64,000 nt of DNA from Burkholderiales bacterium (GTDB lineage: Bacteria; Pseudomonadota; Gammaproteobacteria; Burkholderiales; WYBJ01): the NCBI GenBank assembly GCA_020848435.1, contig JADLAC010000014.1:1-64000 (forward strand). The letters run 5' to 3'. The notes below the pieces were generated by a model. It saw nothing but the letters and a program-made list of their open reading frames with translations, had not been told where the DNA came from and searched no databases. Position 1 is the stretch's first letter; each line of letters begins with the position of its first letter. Shown piece by piece: positions 9,171-16,395 of the stretch. The translations under genes and the position numbers were made by a program.

Positions 9171-10307
9171 TCAGGCATCGATTCGCACCTCATCGCCGCG
9201 GACGCTGAAGCGATGGGGAAACCCCTCGGAGCACCAGCTCATGTACGCGAGGATATCGTCGAATTCCGCTTCGCCGGCGCGCACGGGCCGTGGCCGATAG
9301 GCCCGATCGATCACCATGGGTAGAAACGCGACCTCGGCGACACCCGCCTTGGTGAACAGCGCTTTCGCCAGCAGGGAGCGCTTCGCGTCGCGCCCATACG
9401 GCAGCAGCGGATAATCGGGATCGAGGTCGGCGTGGTTGCGCAGCACCCCCTGCTGCCATGGCTGCTCGTTCCAAACCGCGTTGGGCGCAGGCTTGGTCAT
9501 ACAGAAATTGCTCAGGCTATAGAACACGACCTTGCCACGGTACACCTCGATCGCCTTGGGGATGTGGGCATGGTGCCCCAGGATCATGTCGGCGCCGGCA
9601 TCGATCGCCGCATGCGCGGCGATCACCTGGTAATCGGCGACCACGCGCGGCACCCAGATGACGCCCCAGTGAAACGCGACCAGCACGACGTCGACGCGGC
9701 GGCGCAGCGCGCCGATGTCCTCGATGACCATGGCAAGGTCGCGCTCGTCCGGATGCGTCAACACGCGCACGGGTGCGTGCGGGCCACGGGGCTCGTACCG
9801 CGCCAGCACGCGCAACGGCGCGACCCCCGGCTTGCCGGGACCGGCCGCAGCCCCCTCGGGCAGCACCGAGCAGTACGATAGCAGCCCGATCCGCAGGCCG
9901 TTACGCTCCAGGATCGCGGGCGCGCGCGCTTGCTCCAGGTCCCGGCCGGCGCCAGCCACCGCGATGCCCTTCTCGATCAGCAGCGCACGCGTGTCGAGCA
10001 ATGCGTCTTCGCCCGCGTCGAACATGTGGTTGTTCGCGAGCGACAGGGCATCGAAGCCGCAATCGGTGAAGATGTCCGCCATCGCGGGCGGCTGGCAACC
10101 GTGCGGAGTGCGCGCCGCGGCGGCCCCGCGGGCCGAGTACTGGCGCTCGCAATTGGCGATGCGCAAATCGGCGGCCTGCAGCGTCGGGCGAATCAGCGCG
10201 CCGTAGCGTTCGATGGGGAATCCGTCGCGCGGGCCGTGTACGGGTCCGCAATCCCCGGCGCCGAGAAACACGACGCGATGCGCGCGCTCGCTCTCAGTCA
10301 CGGTCAT
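9171..10307 (-). CDS. CapA-family metallophosphatase-like protein
   Basis: A 378-residue protein of the PGA_cap/CapA family, a metallophosphoesterase-fold group first linked to poly-gamma-glutamate capsule synthesis but widely used elsewhere. Visible motifs are the N-terminal FLGAGDCGP, FDALSLANNHMFDAGEDAL (the conserved ANNH), VAFHWGVIW and ILGHHAHIPKAIEVYRGKVV, all expected metal-site or core segments. No signal peptide or anchor is present, unlike B. anthracis CapA, so it is likely cytoplasmic. It lies between a hydantoin-racemase-like gene and the ModA-like gene on the same strand; no other capsule genes are near. Confidence 0.8.
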   Translation of the reverse strand: MTVTESERAHRVVFLGAGDCGPVHGPRDGFPIERYGALIRPTLQAADLRIANCERQYSARGAAAARTPHGCQPPAMADIFTDCGFDALSLANNHMFDAGEDALLDTRALLIEKGIAVAGAGRDLEQARAPAILERNGLRIGLLSYCSVLPEGAAAGPGKPGVAPLRVLARYEPRGPHAPVRVLTHPDERDLAMVIEDIGALRRRVDVVLVAFHWGVIWVPRVVADYQVIAAHAAIDAGADMILGHHAHIPKAIEVYRGKVVFYSLSNFCMTKPAPNAVWNEQPWQQGVLRNHADLDPDYPLLPYGRDAKRSLLAKALFTKAGVAEVAFLPMVIDRAYRPRPVRAGEAEFDDILAYMSWCSEGFPHRFSVRGDEVRIDA

Positions 10308-10482
10308 CGGTGCGCCTCGCGCCGTTGCTCGGGCGGCCCGCGATCGTCTCGTTCATCCGCGCCAGAACGCTCACGCAGCGCGCTGTCGCCATCCGATGTC
10401 GCCCGTGCGAAGGGCTAAGGCGATGTGCCATTGGCCCGGTCCGACCCTGGTCCGCGCTGGTCCGCGACGTCAAAGAAACGCC

Positions 10483-11277
10483 TCACACCCCGGGATAGAC
10501 GTCGGCCCCGTAGAACTTGCGGATGCGTTCCAGGTAATCGCCGCTCGGCGCCGAGAACCCGAAGCGCTTGCTGGTGAAGCGGCCCGTGTACTTGCGCAGC
10601 CGCGCTGCGAGCTCGCCCATCTTCACCAGCTCGACGATGCCGTTGACGATGGGCGCACGCTCCAGCTCATAGATGCCCGCCTCGGCGAGAAAGACGATCA
10701 CGTCCCCGCCGGCGGGTATGATCACCTCTGCGCCCTTGTCGAGCAGGCGCTTGGCTGAGGCCATGAAATCGGCCACGACGTTGTCGCGCAGCCGCTCGTC
10801 GACCATGGCCTTCTTCAGCTCGAGCGGCGAGGTATTGAGACCTTCGGCGCCCGCCACGCGCGACTCCATGCCCAGACGGCGAACATTCTCCATGATGCGC
10901 GGAGTCCACTTATCGCTCACGGTGATGAGACCCACGCTCGCGCCCATCATGCACGATACCAGCAGCGACGTTTCCGTCAGCGCCAGCACCGGGATGTTGG
11001 TGACCTCGCGCGCCGCGAGAATGCCCGAATCGCTGGCATTGCCGATCAGGAATGCGTCGAAACCTTCGCGCTCGGCGCGCATCGCGTTGTAGATCACTTC
11101 GCGCGTGTCGTGGTATTCGAGGAAGCGATAGTGCACGCCGATGCCGGCGGACTCGTGCACGCCGCGCAGGACGACCTCGGTGCCCGGATCGGCGCACTTG
11201 TCGATGACGCGTTTCAGGATCGCGCCGTAGGGTGTCGATTCGGTCTCGCGGGCGAGACTCTGGTACCACAACTTCAT
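10483..11277 (-). CDS. Asp/Glu/hydantoin racemase-family protein
   Basis: A 264-residue member of the Asp/Glu racemase superfamily, closest in look to hydantoin racemases: it begins MKLWYQSLARE and has DAFLIGNASDSG near residue 80 and IIPAGGDVIVFL near residue 190. The usual catalytic cysteines of these two loops appear to be Ala/Asn-Ala and Ala/Gly (GNASD and PAGGD rather than G-C and G-C), so a standard two-cysteine racemase mechanism is unlikely. The ATG at 11277 has GGAAGGAG five bases upstream. It is first of three same-strand genes ending with the ModA-like protein. Confidence 0.75.
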   Translation of the reverse strand: MKLWYQSLARETESTPYGAILKRVIDKCADPGTEVVLRGVHESAGIGVHYRFLEYHDTREVIYNAMRAEREGFDAFLIGNASDSGILAAREVTNIPVLALTETSLLVSCMMGASVGLITVSDKWTPRIMENVRRLGMESRVAGAEGLNTSPLELKKAMVDERLRDNVVADFMASAKRLLDKGAEVIIPAGGDVIVFLAEAGIYELERAPIVNGIVELVKMGELAARLRKYTGRFTSKRFGFSAPSGDYLERIRKFYGADVYPGV

Positions 11278-11486
11278 GCATGCTCCTTCCATGTTTGACC
11301 AGCAGTGTTTGCGCTTCAGCAACGAATACCTGACGCGGGACGCGTCCGGCGAGCGCCGCGCGCCGCGGAGCGCCCGCTGATTATGGTGGCTTCGCGCACC
11401 GGCGGCAATGGCGGCGGCGAATCGCGGGGCATCGCGGACGCCGGTGCAGTACACTGCGCGCTTCGATGCAAGCCGAAAGCGCACTC

Positions 11487-11849
11487 ATGATCACGGTATA
11501 CGGCATCCGCAACTGAAGCACTATGAAGAAAGCCTTCGCGTGGCTCGAAGGCAACGGTATCGAATTCCGCTTTCACGACTACAAGAAGAGCGGCATCGCG
11601 CCCGAGCGCGTGAAGCAATGGCTGAAGCAGGCGCGCTGGGACGACCTGGTCAATACCAAGGGGTTGACGTTCCGCCAGCTTGCGCCTGGTCGCCGGCAAG
11701 GCTTGAACGCGGCCAACGCAGCCGAGCTCATGATCGAGCTGCCCGGCGTCATCAAGCGTCCCGTGCTCGAAGCCGGCAAGGCGTTGCTGATCGGCTTCGA
11801 CCCGGAGCGCTATCGCGCTGCCCTCGGCAAGTCGCCGCCACGTGCTTGA
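11487..11849 (+). CDS. yffB: YffB/Spx/ArsC-fold thiol reductase with in-frame UGA at the catalytic Cys codon
   Basis: The frame from ATG 11487 encodes ITVYGIRN, a UGA at 11514-11516, then STMKKAFAWLEGNGIEFRFH and a full YffB-like body to 11849 (120 residues if UGA is read). In E. coli YffB the same place reads MITLYGIKNC, with Cys10 as the active-site thiol, so the UGA falls exactly on codon 10; changing one base (TGA to TGC) would give the normal N-C-S-T motif. The rest of the gene is intact. A hairpin at 11532-11552 fits a bacterial SECIS. Readings: selenocysteine enzyme, fresh nonsense mutation, or base error. Starting at the next ATG (11523) would lose the active site. Confidence 0.75.
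11532..11552 (+). promoter_or_regulatory. candidate bacterial SECIS hairpin
   Basis: GCCTTCG (11532-11538) pairs perfectly with CGAAGGC (11546-11552) around the 7-nt loop CGTGGCT. The stem starts 15 nt and the loop 22 nt after the in-frame UGA, with G as second loop base; published bacterial SECIS models ask for a loop about 16-37 nt downstream with a G in the first two positions. The hairpin lies inside the coding sequence, as bacterial SECIS elements do. A competing shorter pairing, AGCC with GGCT, is possible. Function is inferred. Confidence 0.4.
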
Positions 11850-11892
11850 GGCAAGCGGCGCGCCCCGCGCTTACGCCGGCACCCGCGACCCG

Positions 11893-12315
11893 CTACGCGT
11901 GAGCGCCGCCCGGCGGCAGCTCGGCCAGCTCGATGAGGCAGTTCTCGGTCGCGCTCGGATCGATGAAAGCGATCCGGCAGCCGGCATGCCCGATGCGCGG
12001 TGTCTGGTCCAGTAGCGGAACGCCCTTGGACTTGAGCTCGGCCAATGCCTCGTCGATGTTCTCGACTTCGAAGCAGATGTGGTTCAGCCCGCCCTTGCCC
12101 TCGGCGATCATCCTCGCGTGCTTGGAATCGGGCGTCGTGCCGGCGATCAGCTCCACCATCGATTCGCCGACGGGATAGAGCGCGAGCTTCACCGGCCGCT
12201 GTGGATTCTCTTCCACGCTATCGAGCTTGATGCCGAAGCAGTCCTCCCACAGCCGGCGGCTCTTGTCCACGTCCTTGACGATCACGCCGACATGTTCGAT
12301 GCGCTTTATCTTCAT
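11893..12315 (-). CDS. VOC-family protein, methylmalonyl-CoA epimerase-like
   Basis: A 140-residue vicinal-oxygen-chelate protein made of two beta-alpha-beta-beta-beta units. The start KIKRIEHVGVIVKDVDKS supplies the first metal-binding His (about residue 8), GLNHICFEVENID the second His near residue 77, and NCLIELAEL the C-terminal Glu, as in methylmalonyl-CoA epimerase. The ATG at 12315 follows GGAG. No mutase or propionyl-CoA carboxylase gene is in the window, so the substrate remains open; glyoxalase I or another VOC activity is possible. The gene is single, convergent with the yffB-like gene. Confidence 0.82.
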   Translation of the reverse strand: MKIKRIEHVGVIVKDVDKSRRLWEDCFGIKLDSVEENPQRPVKLALYPVGESMVELIAGTTPDSKHARMIAEGKGGLNHICFEVENIDEALAELKSKGVPLLDQTPRIGHAGCRIAFIDPSATENCLIELAELPPGGAHA

Positions 12316-12424
12316 TCGATTCTCCAGGGAGCAGGAAAGCCTAGGCGCTCCCGGCCGTGGAGTCAATCGCCACGATAGAATCGGCGAGGTTGCCGGACCG
12401 AGGCGCCCCCGAGGAGGTTACGCG

Positions 12425-12553
12425 ATGAGAAGGCCGTTGCTCGTGACTATCGCAATGCTTGCGGCATGGGCCGACGCGCTCGGCGCGCAGGTCCGCGCCG
12501 AAGTCGCCAAATGGACCAGGGTCGTCAAGGACGTGGGCATCGAGGTCGAATGA
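12425..12553 (+). pseudogene. internally deleted Bug/TctC receptor remnant (42 codons)
   Basis: This open frame starts at ATG 12425 behind an excellent GAGGAGG ribosome site. Residues 1-21 (MRRPLLVTIAMLAAWADALGA) read as a signal peptide; residues 22-42, with the core EVAKWTRVVKDVG, match the last 20 residues typical of Bug receptors, as in the gene immediately downstream (EIAKWAKVVKAAN). The approximately 280 residues between have gone without breaking the frame. It is either a decayed receptor or a surviving exported micro-protein. It overlaps by four bases (ATGA at 12550) with an alternative longer start of the next receptor. Confidence 0.7.
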
Positions 12554-12591
12554 TCCGCTGGTCGACGCAAATCGCCATTGAAGGAACGTCC

Positions 12592-13566
12592 ATGCCACGG
12601 ACCGCGTGTCTCGTTGTTGTCTCGCTCGTGCTCGCGATGCCTTGCCAAGCGCAAGACCGCGCCGTAGCGTATCCGGGCAAACCGGTCCGTCTCGTGCTGC
12701 CCTATCCGCCCGGGGGAGGCACCGATACGATCGCGCGCCCGCTGGCGCAACGCTTGAGCGAATCGATGGGCCAGCAGGTACTGGTCGACAATCGCGGCGG
12801 CGGCGGCGGCTCGATCGGCATGGAGCACGTCGCGAAGTCCCCCGCCGACGGTTACACCATCGTGCTCGCGCTCACCGCGCAGCTCGCGGTCAATGTGAGC
12901 TTGTACAAGAAGCTCCCCTACGACCCGGTGCGAGATTACGCGCCCATCACGCTGCTGGCCCAGGGACCGTATGTCCTGGTGGTGCACCCCTCGGTACCCG
13001 CCGCCTCGGTGAAGGAGCTGATCGCGCTCGCCCGCAAGCGTCCCGGCGAGCTGACCTATGCATCGTCGGGAAACGGCAGCGGCGGTCATCTCGCCGCCGA
13101 GCTGTTCAACAACATGACCAACGTGAAGATCCTGCACGTCCCGTACAAGGGCGGCGGGCCGGCGTTGATCGATCTCATCTCGGGCCAGGTTCAGGTGCTG
13201 TTCGCCACCTGGGCCTCCGGCCGAGGGCATATCCAATCGGGACGCATGCGAGCCTTGGCCGTGAGCACGGCGAAGCGGCCGGCGGCGATCCCGAATCTGC
13301 CCACGGTCGCCGAAGCGGGCGTCCCCGGCTACGACTCCGGCGTCTGGTATGCGCTGCTCGCACCGGCGGCAACACCGCGCGAGATCGTCGATCGGCTCAA
13401 TCGCGAGCTGCTCGCCGCGCTCAAGCGGCCCGACTACACCAAGATGCTGGTCGAGGCGGCGATCGACCCCGTCGGCAGCACTCCAGAAGAGCTGGGCGAC
13501 TTCATCCGCAGCGAAATTGCCAAGTGGGCGAAAGTGGTGAAAGCGGCCAACGTGCGGCTTGATTGA
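12592..13566 (+). CDS. Bug/TctC-family receptor
   Basis: A 324-residue periplasmic receptor. The ATG at 12592 follows GAAGGA and opens a signal peptide ending at PCQAQ (about residue 21). Family blocks are YPGKPVRLVLPYPPGGGTD, SPADGYTIVLA, LTYASSGNGSGGHLAAELF and HVPYKGGGPALID, and the C-terminus is SEIAKWAKVVKAANVRLD. A longer start at 12550 overlaps the preceding remnant but would put 14 extra residues before the signal peptide. It is followed 110 bases later by a TcuA-like flavoprotein on the same strand, so uptake and oxidation of a tricarballylate-like acid is a reasonable guess. Confidence 0.9.
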   Translation: MPRTACLVVVSLVLAMPCQAQDRAVAYPGKPVRLVLPYPPGGGTDTIARPLAQRLSESMGQQVLVDNRGGGGGSIGMEHVAKSPADGYTIVLALTAQLAVNVSLYKKLPYDPVRDYAPITLLAQGPYVLVVHPSVPAASVKELIALARKRPGELTYASSGNGSGGHLAAELFNNMTNVKILHVPYKGGGPALIDLISGQVQVLFATWASGRGHIQSGRMRALAVSTAKRPAAIPNLPTVAEAGVPGYDSGVWYALLAPAATPREIVDRLNRELLAALKRPDYTKMLVEAAIDPVGSTPEELGDFIRSEIAKWAKVVKAANVRLD

Positions 13567-13676
13567 GGCGCATATTCCGAGTACGGGAGCAGGCTACGAA
13601 ACGGCGTTGATCGCGCCGTCGAGCGAAGCGGCGATCGCGTCGAACCGTTGTACAATTCACGGGCAAGGAGAATCCC

Positions 13677-15158
13677 GTGAATGCGTACGATGTCGTAGTC
13701 ATCGGCAAGGGCAACGCCGCCTTGTCCGCCGCACTTTCCGCGCGCGAAACCGGCGCGCGCGTCGTCATGCTCGAAGCCGCCGATCGCGACGAGTCGGGGG
13801 GCAACAGCCGTTTCGCCGGCGGCGTGATGCGCTTCGCCTACGCCAGCGTGGAGGACTTGAAGCGCGTGACCGAGCTCACCGACGAGGAAATCGCCGGCAG
13901 CGATTTCGGCACCAATACAACGGAAGAGTATTTCGACGATCTGTTCCGCCTCACCAGCTATCGCACCGACCCGGAGCTGTCCGAAATCCTCGTCACGCGC
14001 AGCCTCGATACGATGGCATGGCTGCGCAGCAAAGGTGCGCGCTTCGTTCCCAACTACGGCCGCCAGTCCGGCATGGTCAACGGCAAGCGGAAGTTCTTCG
14101 GCCGCCTGCCGATCGAAGTCTCGGGCGGCGGCGCCGGCTTGGTGCAATACCTCGACAAGGCGGCGGAAAAGGCCGGAGTCGAAATCCATTACGAGACGCG
14201 CGCGCTGTCGCTCCTCCATGACGGTGTGCGCGTGAACGGCGTGCGCGCCCGGCACGACGGCGAGGTGAAGACCTACCCCGCGGCCTCGGTCGTCATCGCC
14301 TGCGGCGGCTTCGAGGCGAATCCTGAATGGCGGGCGCGCTACCTCGGCCCGGGGTGGGAATTGGCCAAGGTCCGCGGCACGCGCTTCAACGTCGGCGACG
14401 GCTTGCGCATGGCGCTCGAAATCGGCGCTGCGCCCTACGGCAACTGGTCCGGATGCCACGCCACCGGCTGGGATCGTTACGCGCCCGAGTTCGGGGACGT
14501 GAGCGTCGGCGACCAGTTCCAGAAGCACAGCTACATCTTCGGGCTGCTGATCAACGCCAACGGCAAGCGCTTCGTCGACGAAGGCTGGGATTTCCACTCG
14601 TTCACCTACGCCAAGTATGGCGGCGAGGTGCTGAAGCAGCCCGGCCAGTTCGCCTGGCAGGTGTTCGATTCGAAGGTGAAGTCGCTGCTGCGCTCCGAGT
14701 ATCGGATCAAGTTCATGACCAAGGTCAGTGCCGATACGCTCGAGGATCTCGCCGCCAAGCTCGAGGGGGTCGATCCCGAAGCCTTCCTGCGCACAGTGCG
14801 CGAGTACAACGCATCGATCCGCACCGACGTGCCGTTCGACCACACGATCAAGGACGGCCGTTCGACCGCCGGCATCGAGCCGCCCAAGAGCAACTGGGCG
14901 CAAGCGCTCGATACGCCCCCCTACGATGCCTACGCCACCACCTGCGGAATCACCTTCACCTTCGGCGGCGTGCGCATCCAACATGATTCCGGGCAGGTGC
15001 TCGATTCGCACCTCGAGCCCATTCCCGGCCTGTACGCCTGCGGGGAGATGGTCGGCGGCCTGTTCTATTTCAACTATCCGAGCGGCACCGGCCTCGTTTC
15101 AGGCGCCGTGTTCGGCCGCATGGCGGGCAATTCGGCCGGGCTTGCCAGCCGCGGCTGA
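13677..15158 (+). CDS. FAD-dependent tricarballylate dehydrogenase-like protein (TcuA family)
   Basis: A 493-residue flavoprotein of the FAD_binding_2 family. The N-terminal dinucleotide fold is YDVVVIGKGNAALSAALSA, and the C-terminal FAD segment is CGEMVGGLFYFNYPSGTG, typical of TcuA, which oxidises tricarballylate to cis-aconitate. The GTG start at 13677 has AAGGAG seven bases upstream; the nearby ATG at 13681 is out of frame. No TcuB iron-sulfur partner is adjacent. It follows a Bug receptor, matching the tricarboxylate theme. Substrate assignment is by family only; related enzymes include fumarate reductase and 3-ketosteroid dehydrogenase flavoproteins. Confidence 0.82.
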   Translation: MNAYDVVVIGKGNAALSAALSARETGARVVMLEAADRDESGGNSRFAGGVMRFAYASVEDLKRVTELTDEEIAGSDFGTNTTEEYFDDLFRLTSYRTDPELSEILVTRSLDTMAWLRSKGARFVPNYGRQSGMVNGKRKFFGRLPIEVSGGGAGLVQYLDKAAEKAGVEIHYETRALSLLHDGVRVNGVRARHDGEVKTYPAASVVIACGGFEANPEWRARYLGPGWELAKVRGTRFNVGDGLRMALEIGAAPYGNWSGCHATGWDRYAPEFGDVSVGDQFQKHSYIFGLLINANGKRFVDEGWDFHSFTYAKYGGEVLKQPGQFAWQVFDSKVKSLLRSEYRIKFMTKVSADTLEDLAAKLEGVDPEAFLRTVREYNASIRTDVPFDHTIKDGRSTAGIEPPKSNWAQALDTPPYDAYATTCGITFTFGGVRIQHDSGQVLDSHLEPIPGLYACGEMVGGLFYFNYPSGTGLVSGAVFGRMAGNSAGLASRG

Positions 15159-15186
15159 GCGCCGAGCAGGCAGCGGTCACTGCTCC

Positions 15187-16353
15187 TCAGTACGATCTCG
15201 GCAGTCCGAGCACCTTCTCCGCGATGTAGCACAGAACGAGCTGCGGGCTGATCGGCGCGATGCGCGGGATCAGGACTTCGCGCAGATAGCGCTCGACGTG
15301 GTATTCCTTCGCATAGCCGAATCCGCCGTGGGTCATCACGGCGGTCTCGCACGCATCGAAGCCCGCCTCGCCGGCAAGATACTTGGCGGCATTGGCGGCC
15401 GCGCCGCATGGCAGCTTGTTGTCGTATTGCCATGCCGCCTGCATCGTCATGAGGTGCGCCGCCTCCAGCTCCATCCAGTTCTTCGCCAGAGCGTGCTGGA
15501 TCGACTGGTTCTGGCCGATAGGCCGATCGAAAACCACGCGCTCCTTTGCATAGCGCGTCGCGCGCTTCAGCGCCGCGCGACCCAGGCCGACGGCCTCGGC
15601 GGCGATCAACATGCGCTCTGGATTCATCCCTTCGAGGATGTACTTGAACCCGTTGCCCTCCTCCCCGATTCTGTCCTCCACCGGCACTTCCAGGCCGTCG
15701 ATGAAGAGCGCATTCGAATCGACTGCCTTGCGGCCCATCTTGTCGATCACGCGTGCCTCGATGTAGCGGCGATCAAGGGTCGTATAGAAAAGACTCAACC
15801 CGTCAGTAGCACTCTTCACCTGCTCGACGGGCGTGGTGCGCGCGAGCAACAGCACTTTCTCGGCGACTTGCGCGGTCGAGATCCAGATCTTCTGGCCGTT
15901 CACGATGTAGCGGTCGCCGCGCCGCTGCGCTCGGGTCTTGAGCTTGGTCGTGTTGAGGCCGGTGTTGGGCTCGGTCACCGCGAAGCAGGACTTGACCTTG
16001 CCCTGGGCCATGGGCGGCAGCATGCGGCGCTTCTGCTCTTCCGTGCCGTGGACCGCGACCGGATTCAAGCCGAAGATGTTGATGTGGACCGACGATGCCC
16101 CCGACATGCCGGCGCCCGATTCGCTGATCGCGCCCATCATGATGCACGCCTCGGTCACGCCGAGGCCGGATCCGCCATACGCCTCCGGAATGCAGATGCC
16201 GACCCAGCCGTCCTGCGCGATCGCCGTGTAGAAGTCCTCGGGAAACCCGCCCTCGGTGTCCCGCTGCAACCAGTAGTCGTCGTCGAAGCGGTTGCAGATC
16301 CTGAATATCGCTGCCCGGATCGCTTCCTGCTCGGGCGCCAGCCTGAAATCCAT
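15187..16353 (-). CDS. acyl-CoA dehydrogenase family protein
   Basis: A 388-residue acyl-CoA dehydrogenase with the normal three-part fold: an N-terminal helical domain (MDFRLAPEQEAIRAA), a central beta domain with the substrate/FAD signature CFAVTEPNTGLNTTKLKT, and a C-terminal helical domain with MTHGGFGYAKEYHVERYLRE. It should take two hydrogens from the alpha-beta positions of an acyl-CoA and pass them to ETF. AAGGAG lies eight bases before the ATG. It is last in a three-gene minus-strand set after a Bug receptor and an FAD oxidoreductase; no CoA ligase or CoA-transferase is near, so the acyl-CoA must form elsewhere. Confidence 0.9.
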   Translation of the reverse strand: MDFRLAPEQEAIRAAIFRICNRFDDDYWLQRDTEGGFPEDFYTAIAQDGWVGICIPEAYGGSGLGVTEACIMMGAISESGAGMSGASSVHINIFGLNPVAVHGTEEQKRRMLPPMAQGKVKSCFAVTEPNTGLNTTKLKTRAQRRGDRYIVNGQKIWISTAQVAEKVLLLARTTPVEQVKSATDGLSLFYTTLDRRYIEARVIDKMGRKAVDSNALFIDGLEVPVEDRIGEEGNGFKYILEGMNPERMLIAAEAVGLGRAALKRATRYAKERVVFDRPIGQNQSIQHALAKNWMELEAAHLMTMQAAWQYDNKLPCGAAANAAKYLAGEAGFDACETAVMTHGGFGYAKEYHVERYLREVLIPRIAPISPQLVLCYIAEKVLGLPRSY

Positions 16354-16395
16354 GACCCGGATCTCCTTTTCCGATTTTGCGCGTAGGCGCGCGCC

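Noticed and set aside
11523..11849. Translation of the yffB-like gene from the internal ATG only
   Set aside because: This start removes the first beta strand and the active-site position, and has no ribosome site; the frame upstream of the UGA matches the family, so the longer gene is preferred.
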